Shown here in pieces: positions 1-8,864 of a DNA stretch of 64,000 nucleotides. The translations under genes and the position numbers were made by a program. The notes beneath the pieces are model-generated. The model made no database searches, was not told where the DNA came from, and saw only the letters and a program-made list of their open reading frames with translations. The stretch covers positions 2,585,954-2,649,953 of the forward strand of contig OX638350.1 in NCBI GenBank assembly GCA_951813325.1, written 5' to 3'. This DNA is from an uncultured Acidimicrobiales bacterium (lineage in GTDB: Bacteria; Actinomycetota; Acidimicrobiia; Acidimicrobiales; Bin134). Numbering within the stretch: the stretch's first letter is position 1; every line of letters begins with the position of its first letter.

Positions 1-567
1 CTGGGCCGCGAATTCCCAATTGACCAAATGGTCTAAGAACGCCTCCACATAGGCGGCTCGAGCGTTCTGGTAGTCGAGGTAGTAGGCGTGCTCCCACACA
101 TCCACCACCAGCAGGGCCCGCCGGCCGTGCCGCAGCGGCAGATCGGCGTTGGCTGTCTGCATGATGTCGAGGCCGTTGTCGTCGGCCACCAGCCAGGTCC
201 AGCCCGAGCCGAACAGCCCCACCGCGGCATCGGCAAACTTGCGGCGGAACTCATCGATTGAACCGAATGCCGCGGCGATGGCCTCCCGAAGCCCACCCGA
301 TGGAGAGCCGCCCCCGTCCGGGCTCATCGACCGCCAGTAAAAGGTGTGGTTCCAGATCTGGGCCGCGTTGTTGAAGATTGGGCCCTCGGCCCCTTGCGCC
401 GCCGCGTCCAACTCGGCACCCTCCCATTGGGTGCCGGCGGTCAAACGGTTGAGATTGGCCACGTACCCGGCGTGGTGGCGGTCGTAGTGGAAGCTCAGGG
501 TGTCCGCGCTCACGTAGGGCTCGAGCGCGCGTTGGCTGTAGGGAAGGGGGGGAAGCTCAAACGCCAT
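1..567 (-). CDS. sodB: Superoxide dismutase, Fe/Mn family (3' end cut by window edge)
   Basis: Dismutates superoxide to hydrogen peroxide and oxygen in the cytoplasm. The 189 codons present cover nearly the whole protein (family about 195-200 residues). Family signatures are visible: HYDRHHAGYV near the N-terminus, FNNAAQIWNHTFYW in the middle, and the metal-binding DVWEHAYYLDYQNARAAYV near the C-terminus. The Gln in NNAAQ is typical of iron-type rather than manganese-type enzymes, so Fe is inferred. The ATG at 565-567 begins MAFELPPLPY, the usual SOD start. About ten C-terminal residues lie outside the window. Confidence 0.93.
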   Translation of the reverse strand, partial: MAFELPPLPYSQRALEPYVSADTLSFHYDRHHAGYVANLNRLTAGTQWEGAELDAAAQGAEGPIFNNAAQIWNHTFYWRSMSPDGGGSPSGGLREAIAAAFGSIDEFRRKFADAAVGLFGSGWTWLVADDNGLDIMQTANADLPLRHGRRALLVVDVWEHAYYLDYQNARAAYVEAFLDHLVNWEFAAQ

Positions 568-707
568 AACCGGGTAACACGGTACCGGCAAAGAAATCGG
601 GATTGATAGCCGTAAACATCCGAAACGGGTTGTCGAACACGAAGGCCCGGAAGTCCCCGCCGAATCGGAGCACTTCTGTCTCCGTGTCACAGCAACGAGG
701 CGGCCCG

Positions 708-1928
708 CTAGGGGAGGCAGACGTCGGGCAGCGGGTGGCGGAACAGACGAGCCGCGTTCTCGTGGGTCAGCTTGCGGATCACATCGTCGCTCAGGTGCCC
801 CAGTTTCGACTCCAGGGTGTCCTGGCACTCGGGCCAGGTGGAGTCGGCATGGGGATAGTCGGTCTCCACCATGGTGTTGTCCAGATTGAGAGCGATCACC
901 GCGTCTATGGACGACGGGTCGTTGATGGTGCAGTAGTAGAAGTTCCGCAAAAGCACCTCGTGGGGGCCGATCTCGGTCCCGCCGGGCCATATGTCGCGGC
1001 CGTGACCCGAGATCTCTATCTGGTGCTTGAGCCGGTCGTACATGATGGGCAGCCAGCCGCACCCTCCCTCCGACATGGCGATCTTGATGTTGGGATATCG
1101 CACCGGAATGCCAGACCACACCCAATCGGCCGCCGCCATGTAGGCGTGCATCTGGAACATGGTGGCTCCCACTCCCAGCGGCGGGCCGCCGGGGTCTTTG
1201 GGCATGATGTGGCCTGACGATGCCACATGAAGGCAGATCACCGTGTCGGTCTCCTCGCATGCCTGCCACACCGGGTCCCACCAGTCGCTGTGGATGGAAG
1301 CCAATCCCAGGTTATGGGGAATCTCGGGCAGGGTGACGGCCACAAAGCCCCGCTCGGCGTTGCGCCGGATCTCAGCCGCAGCCAGATCGGCGTCTTTGAG
1401 CCACGTGATCCCCATGGGGATGATGCGCTCCGGGTATGAGCCCCACCACTCCTCGTACACCCAGTCGTTGAACGCCCTGGTGACCGCCAGGCCCAGTTCG
1501 GGATCAGAGCAGTCGGAGTAGACCCGACCGCAGAATCCGGTGATCTGGCTGGGGAAGCAGATCGACGCCCAGATGCCGCCAAGCTCCATGTCATGGATGC
1601 GGGCCTTGATATCCCAGGATCCTCGACGCATGTCGGAAAAGCGGGCTGGCTCTATGGTGAAGTCATTGCGGTCGGCCCGGCCTACCAGGGCGTTCAGACC
1701 AAGCTGGGCATAGATCTGCCCGTCGAATTCCCAGTGCTGGCCACCGTCGTCGCCTTCGACAACCCTCGGGGCCCGATCAGCGAAGCGGCTCGGCATCCGG
1801 CCTTCGAACAGCCAGGGAGGCTCCACAAGATGGTCGTCAACCGAAATGAGCGTATAACGAATGTGCTGAGGCTCGGGGTCGGGAAGCAGCCGATCACTGG
1901 GCCTCTCGTGAATGTCGACGATGGTCAT
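708..1928 (-). CDS. Amidohydrolase family 2 metal-dependent hydrolase
   Basis: A 406-residue TIM-barrel hydrolase of the COG2159 / amidohydrolase-2 type. The N-terminal strand carries SVDDHLVEP, matching the DxHxxEP metal motif. A His follows in VICLHVASSGH, and the C-terminal TDYPHADSTWP is the standard metal-binding Asp motif. Relatives act as decarboxylases or ring hydrolases of aromatic and other carboxylated substrates; the substrate here is unknown. The ATG at 1926-1928 gives a full-length protein. It stands alone, about 140 bases downstream of the SOD start on the same strand. Confidence 0.82.
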   Translation of the reverse strand: MTIVDIHERPSDRLLPDPEPQHIRYTLISVDDHLVEPPWLFEGRMPSRFADRAPRVVEGDDGGQHWEFDGQIYAQLGLNALVGRADRNDFTIEPARFSDMRRGSWDIKARIHDMELGGIWASICFPSQITGFCGRVYSDCSDPELGLAVTRAFNDWVYEEWWGSYPERIIPMGITWLKDADLAAAEIRRNAERGFVAVTLPEIPHNLGLASIHSDWWDPVWQACEETDTVICLHVASSGHIMPKDPGGPPLGVGATMFQMHAYMAAADWVWSGIPVRYPNIKIAMSEGGCGWLPIMYDRLKHQIEISGHGRDIWPGGTEIGPHEVLLRNFYYCTINDPSSIDAVIALNLDNTMVETDYPHADSTWPECQDTLESKLGHLSDDVIRKLTHENAARLFRHPLPDVCLP

Positions 1929-2007
1929 GGCCGAAGCCTAGTGACCATCGTGAATGCCCGGCCTTTTCAACCCCAGTTTTGTGGGCGGACAGCGGCGACT
2001 GGGCTCT

Positions 2008-2394
2008 TCAGTCCAGGCCGGCTGCCCGGAACGCCCGGCTGAGCAACGGGGGAATCTCTCCCACCGCTGACTCTTCCATATCCTCCTCGTCCGCTTCCTC
2101 CATGTCGGGGAGCCGGAGGGCGCCGGGATATCCCGACGATTTGGAACCAGCATCGTTGATCAGCACCAGCTCGGGCTCGAACTCGGCCTCCTCAGCCGGG
2201 GAACGCGAATCAGCCTGCGTCCATCCCAACGGCACAACCACCGCATCGGCATGGACCCGGCATAGCGGCACACCGGCGATGCCGGCCTCTCCACGGATGT
2301 CCACCAAGTGGGCCGACAGCTCCCGGGCATTGATCAACAGGAGCGCTGAAGCACGTTCGCCGCAGGTGGCACGCGCACAAAACTTTGCCGACAT
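2008..2394 (-). CDS. DUF3499-like actinobacterial protein
   Basis: Small 128-residue protein starting MSAKFCARATC. The paired cysteines at the N-terminus and the later PLCRVHADAVVVPLGW segment resemble the actinobacterial DUF3499 family, which has short Cys/His motifs suggestive of a zinc site. The C-terminal half is acidic and low in complexity, with EEADEEDMEES. The start at 2392-2394 is chosen because it puts the conserved Cys region at the N-terminus; a TTG at 2460 is possible but extends into unconserved sequence. Function unknown. Confidence 0.55.
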   Translation of the reverse strand: MSAKFCARATCGERASALLLINARELSAHLVDIRGEAGIAGVPLCRVHADAVVVPLGWTQADSRSPAEEAEFEPELVLINDAGSKSSGYPGALRLPDMEEADEEDMEESAVGEIPPLLSRAFRAAGLD

Positions 2395-2481
2395 AGAGGG
2401 GAAATTACCCCCGCCAACGCGAAGATTGGCGGATACCCCCGGTTGCAATGTCGTGCCCAATCATTGTAGATAGGTGAAGGA

Positions 2482-3486
2482 ATGAAATCTGAAGCAGTCG
2501 ATCGACGGGCAGTCGAGGTACTGGCCCGCCAACTGGAGCTGTGCCGGGCGACCCCGGGCCGACCAGCAACGGTGCTGATGGACGGTGCCTCCGACCCCGC
2601 TTTGGTGAACACTTGTATCCATGCGCTCGAACAGATCGGCGCCCTGTCGAAAGCGGTGTCGGTCGACGATCTGCCTGAGGGCGGCGCAGACGCCGAGCAC
2701 ATGCCGCCTGACATCGTCGTGGACCTTCTCAACGACTACTCGGATGCGGAGGAGTCTTTGGTTTCACCCAACGCCCGGGTGCTGTCGGTGGTCGCCCACA
2801 GCACCGGCGATCTACGAGGGGTGGTGCCTCACACCGGGCTGGGCCGCCGGGTGAAGCGGGGCTTGGACCTGCTGGAAGCCGGACAGGAACTGCACGTGGG
2901 CGACGACCATGGCACCGACTTGCGGATCGGGCTGAAAGGTGCCCGCCGGTGGATGCACGACGGGCTGGCGGCCATTCCGGGCAAGATTGCCGAGTGGCCC
3001 CGGGGAATGATCGGATCGGCGCCGGCCGCGGGAACCGCCAAGGGCACGATCGTGATGTCCCCCGGCGACATCTGGCTGCCAATGCGATGGTATGTCCGCT
3101 CGACGGTGGTCTTGACCTTCGATGGCGGCCGAATGGTGAGCATCGAGGGCCCGCAGAGCGAAACCGAGGCCGTCCGAGCTCACCTGGCATCGATGGGCAA
3201 CCCGGCGGCCTACCGCCTCGATGCCGTGGAGATCGGCATGCTGTGGATGGACAGCCCCCGACCACCGGCCCTATTCGAGCCGGGATTCGCCGCCTCCTTC
3301 GGGGTTGCCGACCGCTATGGCCATGTGGTGATCGCCACCGGCGACTACACCACCGTTGGCATAGCCTGTTGCTTGCGAAACGCCACCGTAGCGGTGGACG
3401 AGGTAGCCGCGGTCCGTCTGGGGCGGCCCCAAGGCGATCTCGCTCCCGACGTCTACGAGCAAGCCGCTCACCGCTACCCGCTGTAG
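2482..3486 (+). CDS. M29 aminopeptidase / NicX-like family protein
   Basis: A 334-residue protein of uncertain function. The C-terminal half resembles the M29 aminopeptidase / NicX (2,5-dihydroxypyridine dioxygenase) superfamily: GTAKGTIVMSPGDIWLP, then VVLTFDGGRMVSIEG, DAVEIGMLWM and a late YGHVVIATGDYTTVG stretch. Those metalloenzymes use scattered Glu, His and Asp ligands that I cannot place confidently here. The ATG at 2482 is preceded by AGGTGAAGGA. The gene is divergent from the DUF3499-like gene, and its stop overlaps a possible GTG start of the next gene, so the two are probably co-transcribed. Confidence 0.42.
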   Translation: MKSEAVDRRAVEVLARQLELCRATPGRPATVLMDGASDPALVNTCIHALEQIGALSKAVSVDDLPEGGADAEHMPPDIVVDLLNDYSDAEESLVSPNARVLSVVAHSTGDLRGVVPHTGLGRRVKRGLDLLEAGQELHVGDDHGTDLRIGLKGARRWMHDGLAAIPGKIAEWPRGMIGSAPAAGTAKGTIVMSPGDIWLPMRWYVRSTVVLTFDGGRMVSIEGPQSETEAVRAHLASMGNPAAYRLDAVEIGMLWMDSPRPPALFEPGFAASFGVADRYGHVVIATGDYTTVGIACCLRNATVAVDEVAAVRLGRPQGDLAPDVYEQAAHRYPL

Positions 3487-3497
3487 TGTCCAAGCGC

Positions 3498-4430
3498 ATG
3501 GAGATGCGCAGCATTGGAAGCTTGTCGGTTTCGGTGGTCGGGCTGGGGTGCAACAACTTCGGTATGACCATCGACGCAGACGCCACACAGACCGTGGTGG
3601 ATGCGGCCATCGACGCCGGTGTCAACTACTTCGACACCGCCGACCTGTACGGCCGGGGCAAGTCCGAGGAGTTCCTCGGTGCCGCGCTGGGCAGCCGGCG
3701 AGACCACGTGGTCATCGGCACCAAGTTCGGCCATCCCGGCGCCCTGCCTGAGGGGCAGAGGGGCGGCGATCCGGCCTGGATCCGACAAGCCGTGGAGGCC
3801 AGCCTCGCCCGGCTGAGCACCGACCGCATCGACCACTACCAACTGCACATGCCCGACCCCGACACCCCCCAAACAGAGACATTGGGCGCACTCCAAGAAC
3901 TGGTGGACGAGGGGAAGGTGCTGGAGATCGGCTGCTCCAACTTCAGCGCCGACCAAATCGACGAAGCGGCCGGCGCCGCCGCGCAGTCCGGTGCGGGCAA
4001 TTACTCCAGCGTGCAGAACCACTACTCGGTGTTGACCCGGAGCGTGGAGGAAGAAGGAGTGACCGACGCCTGCGAGCGCACCGCCATGACGGTGGTGCCC
4101 TACTTCCCCTTGGAGTCCGGGTTGCTCACCGGCAAGTACTCCGGGTTGACTCCCCCCGAGGGGACGCGCCTTTCGATGTGGAAAGGCGAGATGCGGGACA
4201 TGTTCTTGAGCGAGGACAACTTGGCCGCGGTAGACCGCCTCACCAGCTATGCCGCCGCCCAGGACCACAGCATTTTGGAACTGGCCATCGGGTGGCTGGT
4301 GTCCAACCCGGCGGTGGCCACCGTCATCTGCGGTGCCACCAAGCCCTCCCAAGTGGCCTCCAACGTGACTGCGGCCAGTTGGGCAATGTCCCCCGATCAG
4401 CGTTCAGAGATCGCGGCCCTGGCTTCCTAG
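3498..4430 (+). CDS. Aldo/keto reductase
   Basis: NADPH-dependent aldo/keto reductase of 310 residues. The catalytic tetrad is visible: Asp and Tyr in FDTADLYGRGKSEEFLG, Lys in IGTKFG and His in YQLHMPDP. The start is the ATG at 3498 (MEMRSIGSLSVSVVGLG). An in-frame GTG at 3486 overlaps the TAG of the preceding gene, so translation may be coupled and begin four codons earlier. The 3' end overlaps the convergent phosphohexomutase gene by 27 bases. Substrate unknown. Confidence 0.85.
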   Translation: MEMRSIGSLSVSVVGLGCNNFGMTIDADATQTVVDAAIDAGVNYFDTADLYGRGKSEEFLGAALGSRRDHVVIGTKFGHPGALPEGQRGGDPAWIRQAVEASLARLSTDRIDHYQLHMPDPDTPQTETLGALQELVDEGKVLEIGCSNFSADQIDEAAGAAAQSGAGNYSSVQNHYSVLTRSVEEEGVTDACERTAMTVVPYFPLESGLLTGKYSGLTPPEGTRLSMWKGEMRDMFLSEDNLAAVDRLTSYAAAQDHSILELAIGWLVSNPAVATVICGATKPSQVASNVTAASWAMSPDQRSEIAALAS

Positions 4431-6053
4431 TAACTCTCGTACCGCCTCGCTCAGCGTGATGAGCGGGTCGGGGATTTGGACGGCGCCGACGACTTCCAGG
4501 TAGCCCTTGATCAGGGGCTCGGTGCCGCTGGGGCGCAAAGACACCCGGCTGCCGTCCGCGAGGTCGAAACGGAGCACGTCGGCGGGATGCATACCGCCGG
4601 CGCCATCTTGGAAGTCGGTGACCTCAGCCACTGGCGCCTCGCCGAGGCGGTCGGGCAGGGCTTGGCGAAGTGCCGCCATGATCTCTGAACCGGAACGGCC
4701 GTCCAGCTCCACCGTTATCCGATCGGTGCGGTGGCGGCCGAACTCGTCCATCAGCTCTCCCAGCCGCTGTATGGGGGTTCGGCCGTCCTCCATAGCCAGC
4801 GCTCGGCACAAGGCCGTGAACTGCACAGCCGCGCTGATGCCGTCTTTGTCCCTGACCGCGTCGTTGCAGGCAAATCCCAAGGCCTCCTCGTAGCCGAACA
4901 CCAGCTTCCACTCCAGCCCGTCAACTCGGGGACCGAGAGTGTCGGCCGCCCGGGCGATCCACTTGAACCCGGTCAGCGTCTCCACGTGGGTGGCCCCCCG
5001 GGCTTCGGCGATTCGCCCCACCAGCCGGCCGGACACGATGCTGTTGGCCACCACCCGCTCGGTGCCGCCGGGGGTGGTCCGCAGCATCCAGTCGCACAGC
5101 AGGGCGCCGATCTCGTCGCCGGTCAAAATGCGCCATTCATTGCCGTAGGCCCACACTGCCGCGGCCAAACGGTCGGCGTCGGGATCGGTGGCCAGGGCCA
5201 GCGGGGTGTCGATCTGCTCGGCCCGGCGGATGACCTTGCCCAGGGTGTCGTGGTGCTCGGGATTGGGAGAGACCACGTTGCGAAACAGCGGATCGGGCTC
5301 AGCCTCGTCTTCCACCACATACGGGCGGCCGTTGTCGATGTGTTCGAGGGCCCGGCTCAGCAGGGGCAGACCGACACCTTGAAGCGGGGTGTAGGCCACC
5401 GGATGAAACGGCCCCTGAATGGACACATTGGACAAGATGGTTGCCAAATAGTGGTCCACAAATTCCGGCGCCTCCGGCCATTCAAAGGCCGATTCATTGA
5501 ATCGAAGGTCTCGAGGAGGCAAGGACTGAGCGGCCATGGCTGCTTCGATGGCCCGGTCGTGGGGCGGAATGATCTGGGCGCCGTCTGGCATGTACAACTT
5601 CAGGCCGTTGTCGCCAACAGGATTGTGGCTGGCGGTGACCATTACCCCGGCCCCGGCATAGAGGGCAATAGTAGTAAGCGATACCACCGGGGTGGGCGAA
5701 AAGGGGGGCAGCAGCATCGGTGTGCGGCCAGCCAAAGCCAGCACCCCAGCGATGTCGTAGGCGAACACATCGGAGTTCTGGCGAGCATCGAATCCGATCA
5801 CCACCGCCTCCCCCTCCGGGACCCAATCGGCCAGCGCAAGGGCGAACTGGCGGACCACCACCCGGTTCATGCGGTTGGGCCCCGCCCCCATTGGGCCCCG
5901 GATGCCGGCGGTGCCGAAGCGGAGGCGGTCGCCGAACCGGTCGTCGATCCCCTCCTGGTCGCCTGCGTCGATGAGCGACTCCAACTCGGCTCGGGTCGCC
6001 GGATCGGGATCGGCGGCCAGCCACTCCTGGGGCGTGGGGGCTTGAGGGCTCAC
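4404..6053 (-). CDS. pmmB: Phosphomannomutase/phosphoglucomutase family enzyme
   Basis: Alpha-D-phosphohexomutase of 549 residues that moves phosphate on sugar phosphates. All four domain signatures are present: the active-site serine loop VTASHNPVGDNG, the metal loop DPDADR, the sugar loop GYEEALG and the C-terminal phosphate loop RPSGTEPLIKGY. It starts at GTG 6051-6053, overlapping the stop of the purine nucleoside phosphorylase as GTGA. In mycobacteria pmmB is likewise next to deoD. That neighbourhood favours a phosphopentomutase-like role, using the ribose-1-phosphate released upstream; this is inference. Confidence 0.88.
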   Translation of the reverse strand: MSPQAPTPQEWLAADPDPATRAELESLIDAGDQEGIDDRFGDRLRFGTAGIRGPMGAGPNRMNRVVVRQFALALADWVPEGEAVVIGFDARQNSDVFAYDIAGVLALAGRTPMLLPPFSPTPVVSLTTIALYAGAGVMVTASHNPVGDNGLKLYMPDGAQIIPPHDRAIEAAMAAQSLPPRDLRFNESAFEWPEAPEFVDHYLATILSNVSIQGPFHPVAYTPLQGVGLPLLSRALEHIDNGRPYVVEDEAEPDPLFRNVVSPNPEHHDTLGKVIRRAEQIDTPLALATDPDADRLAAAVWAYGNEWRILTGDEIGALLCDWMLRTTPGGTERVVANSIVSGRLVGRIAEARGATHVETLTGFKWIARAADTLGPRVDGLEWKLVFGYEEALGFACNDAVRDKDGISAAVQFTALCRALAMEDGRTPIQRLGELMDEFGRHRTDRITVELDGRSGSEIMAALRQALPDRLGEAPVAEVTDFQDGAGGMHPADVLRFDLADGSRVSLRPSGTEPLIKGYLEVVGAVQIPDPLITLSEAVRELLGSQGRDL

Positions 6054-6859
6054 AGCACTCTGATGACGGTGCTCAGCACGTCGGTGACCCGGCTCAGGGC
6101 GGCTTGGCCGGCGTGGAGCACTTCTTGGTGGTCGAGCGCGCCGCCCATGCCGGCGGCCGCGTTGGTAACCAGCGACACGCCGGCCACTTCGACTCCCACA
6201 TGGCGGACGGCGATAGCCTCCAGCACTGTGGACATGCCCACCAGATCGGCCCCCATTCGAGCCAGCATAGAGATCTCCGCCGGGGTCTCGAAGTGAGGAC
6301 CTACCAGCCCGGCGTAGACCCCCTCGCCCACCGACGGGTCAACCTGTCGGACCGCGTCCCGGATGCGGGCCGAGTACAGGTCGGTCAAATCAGTGAACCG
6401 GATGGCATAGCCGTCGGGCGGGGCCGGACCCGACAGCGGCGACTGCCCGGTGAGATTGATGTGGTCGCTGATCAGAACGGGCTGGCCCACCTCCAATTCG
6501 GGATTCAACGAGCCGGCCGCGTTGGTCAGCACTACGGTGCCGCATCCGGCGGCCACTGCGGCCCGTACTCCATGGACCACGTCGGCTGGGGGGTGGCCCT
6601 CATAGAGGTGAACCCGGCCGGCCAATACCAGCACCCGACGGTCTCCCACGGTGACCGCTTGCAGAGTTCCCCCGTGCCCGGGGACCGACGGTGGGTGAAA
6701 TCCGGTGATGGCCTCGGCGGCCACCTCGCCTGTCACCGAGCCCAGTCCCTCGGCTACCTCAGCCCAGCCAGATCCCAGCACCACAGTGGCGTCGAAACCT
6801 CCGCCGAGCTGTTCGACCAGCTCGGCCCCGGCCTTTGAAGCCCGTTCGAATGGATTCAT
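6050..6859 (-). CDS. deoD: Purine nucleoside phosphorylase (trimeric type)
   Basis: Phosphorolysis of purine nucleosides to free base and ribose-1-phosphate, 269 residues. Motifs of the trimeric PNP/MTAP family are seen: VVLGSGW, GRVHLYEGH, LTNAAGSLN, GLVGPHFETPAEISML and VAGVSLVTNAAAG. The Asn in VTNAAAG is the residue usually linked to 6-oxopurine (inosine/guanosine) preference. The ATG at 6857-6859 overlaps the TGA of adenosine kinase, and its own stop overlaps the GTG of the mutase, so the three genes form a coupled salvage operon. Confidence 0.9.
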   Translation of the reverse strand: MNPFERASKAGAELVEQLGGGFDATVVLGSGWAEVAEGLGSVTGEVAAEAITGFHPPSVPGHGGTLQAVTVGDRRVLVLAGRVHLYEGHPPADVVHGVRAAVAAGCGTVVLTNAAGSLNPELEVGQPVLISDHINLTGQSPLSGPAPPDGYAIRFTDLTDLYSARIRDAVRQVDPSVGEGVYAGLVGPHFETPAEISMLARMGADLVGMSTVLEAIAVRHVGVEVAGVSLVTNAAAGMGGALDHQEVLHAGQAALSRVTDVLSTVIRVL

Positions 6860-7878
6860 ATCTCGATGGTAGGAGGATCCGGTGACGCTTCCCGCACGGG
6901 CCACGAAGCCAGATGGGCCAGCGACCCCGAAGGGCGGGCGCCGAACTGGCTGATGGTCTCGGTGGCGGCCAAAGAGCCCAGCCGTCCGCACTGGGCCAGC
7001 TCCATCCCGCGGGTCCAGCCGTAGAGGAAGCCCGAGGCGTACAGATCCCCTGCCCCGGTGGTGTCCACCACCTTGGCCGTCGGCGCGGCCGGCACGTCGA
7101 TGATCTCGGTGGGGGTGACCAGCACCGAACCGCGAGCTCCCCGGGTCAGCGCGGCCACCGCGCACCGCCCCTGCACGGCGGCCACCGCGGCGTCGAAGTC
7201 GTCACCCGTCTCATACAGCGTGCAGATCTCATGCTCGTTGCCGAACAGCAGGTCGATGGGGCCGTCCACCAAGTCGAGCCACTCCTGGTGGTGGCGCTCC
7301 ACGCAGAAGCTGTCCGACAGCGTGAACGAGATCGTTCCCCCGGCGGCCGAGCAGATCGAGATGGCCTTGCGGATGGCCTCTTTGGTGATGTCCACATCCC
7401 AGATGTAGCCCTCGCAGTAGAGCACCCGGGACGCGCCCACCAGGTCGGGGTCGATGTCGTCGGGGTGCAGTTCGGTGCTGGCCCCCAAGTAGGTGTTCAT
7501 GGTGCGGGCCGCATCGGGGGTCACGACGATGAGGCACCGGGCGGTGGGCGGTCCGTCGGTGGCCGGGGCCACCTCGAAGCGCACTCCCAGGGCTCGGATG
7601 TCGTGGGCGAACACCTCGCCGAGCTGGTCGTCGCGCACCTTGCCGATGTACCCCACCTGCCCGCCGAACGAGGCCACCCCGGCCACCGTGTTGGCCGCCG
7701 ACCCCCCCGACGTCTCGATGGCCGGCGCCATGGCGCCATACAGCTCCGCGGCTCGGTCGGCGTCGATCAGCGTCATGGCCCCCTTGACCAGGCCGTGGGC
7801 GTCGATGAACTCGTGATCCTCGGTGCTGATCACATCAACAATGGCGTTGCCGATCCCCACTACATCCATTTCGCCCAC
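6856..7878 (-). CDS. adoK: Adenosine kinase, PfkB family sugar kinase
   Basis: ATP-dependent kinase of 340 residues, most like bacterial adenosine kinases. It has the N-terminal GGSAANTVAG substrate motif and the PfkB signature DTTGAGDLYASGF with the catalytic Asp. Starting at GTG 7876-7878 puts a strong AAGGAGG five bases upstream; the alternative ATG at 7867-7869 would be too far away. It is the first gene of the adoK-PNP-mutase unit, so it would return adenosine to AMP while PNP handles the other nucleosides. A ribokinase-like specificity is less likely but possible. Confidence 0.82.
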   Translation of the reverse strand: MGEMDVVGIGNAIVDVISTEDHEFIDAHGLVKGAMTLIDADRAAELYGAMAPAIETSGGSAANTVAGVASFGGQVGYIGKVRDDQLGEVFAHDIRALGVRFEVAPATDGPPTARCLIVVTPDAARTMNTYLGASTELHPDDIDPDLVGASRVLYCEGYIWDVDITKEAIRKAISICSAAGGTISFTLSDSFCVERHHQEWLDLVDGPIDLLFGNEHEICTLYETGDDFDAAVAAVQGRCAVAALTRGARGSVLVTPTEIIDVPAAPTAKVVDTTGAGDLYASGFLYGWTRGMELAQCGRLGSLAATETISQFGARPSGSLAHLASWPVREASPDPPTIEI

Positions 7879-7895
7879 TCAGCCCTCCTTTGCCT

Positions 7896-8864
7896 TTAGC
7901 CGGAGAAAATGTAATCGAGGTCGGCCTCGGTCAAGACCGTGCGTTCCGCGGCCACATTCTCCGCCACTTCGTCATTTGTGGCGTTGGCCACGATGACCAG
8001 AGGGTTGAAGTCGGCGTGCAGAGCCCAGGCCAGCGCAACCTGGCTCAGGCTCAGGCCGAGCCGGCGGCCCACCTCGGCGGCCCGCTCCCGACGAGCCCAG
8101 TTGTCGTCGCTGAGATAGCAGCGGGCGGTGTCGGCCAAGTGGCCCTCGGTGGCACCTTCAAGCTCCTGCCGGGCGATTCGCTCGCTCAGAAATCCCCCGG
8201 CCAGCGGCGACCAGGCCACTACCGCCACCTCTCGCTCTCGATGCCACGCCCGATCGGCGGCCCGGTCGGGGCCGGTGAGGGTGACCACATCGTCCCAAGG
8301 CTCGTCGAGTTGGTCGACAAGGCTGTAATGGGCGCTGTTGGCCACCGGTCCCCTCAGGTCATGGGCGTCGGCATAGTCAACGGCCGACTCGATCCTGGAT
8401 CTCGACCAGTTCGACACCCCCCACGCCCCGATATGGCCCCGGTCGATGGCGACGTTGACCGCCTCAACAAGACTGCCGATCTCAACAGAAGGGTCGTCGC
8501 GGTGGTACAGCCACAGGTCGAGTTGGTCAACGCCGATCTGCTGTCGCGACCTATTGATGTCCTCGTCGATGGCCTCGGGATTCACCCGAGGGTCCCGATC
8601 GGGGAGTTCGGGATGGCAGCCCTTGGCCGAGATGACGATGCCCTCTCGGCCCCCCCGATGGCGGATCCATCGGCCCAGAATGGCGTCCACGCTGTCGTCA
8701 GGCGTGGCGTAATTGACCGCGGTGTCGAACGTATTGATCCCCGTGTCAACCGCGGCATCAAGCAGGGCAAAGCGGGACGCGTCGTCAAGAGCGAACAGGC
8801 TGATCGCCCCCTGGACCACCCGGCTGACCGGCGCTCCAACTCCGGGGAATTCGATGTACTGCAT
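7896..8864 (-). CDS. Aldo/keto reductase
   Basis: A 322-residue aldo/keto reductase. The tetrad is seen as Asp and Tyr in FDTAVNYATPDDS, Lys in VISAKGCHPE and His in LWLYHRDDPS. The ATG at 8862-8864 overlaps the stop of the upstream Gfo/Idh/MocA gene by one base (TGATG), so the two oxidoreductases are probably translated together and act on related sugar or polyol substrates. Specificity unknown. Confidence 0.85.
   Translation of the reverse strand: MQYIEFPGVGAPVSRVVQGAISLFALDDASRFALLDAAVDTGINTFDTAVNYATPDDSVDAILGRWIRHRGGREGIVISAKGCHPELPDRDPRVNPEAIDEDINRSRQQIGVDQLDLWLYHRDDPSVEIGSLVEAVNVAIDRGHIGAWGVSNWSRSRIESAVDYADAHDLRGPVANSAHYSLVDQLDEPWDDVVTLTGPDRAADRAWHREREVAVVAWSPLAGGFLSERIARQELEGATEGHLADTARCYLSDDNWARRERAAEVGRRLGLSLSQVALAWALHADFNPLVIVANATNDEVAENVAAERTVLTEADLDYIFSG

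Noticed and set aside
4731-6296. 521-codon plus-strand frame opposite the phosphohexomutase
   Set aside because: The minus strand encodes all four phosphohexomutase motifs; the plus frame matches nothing and is a GC-bias shadow.
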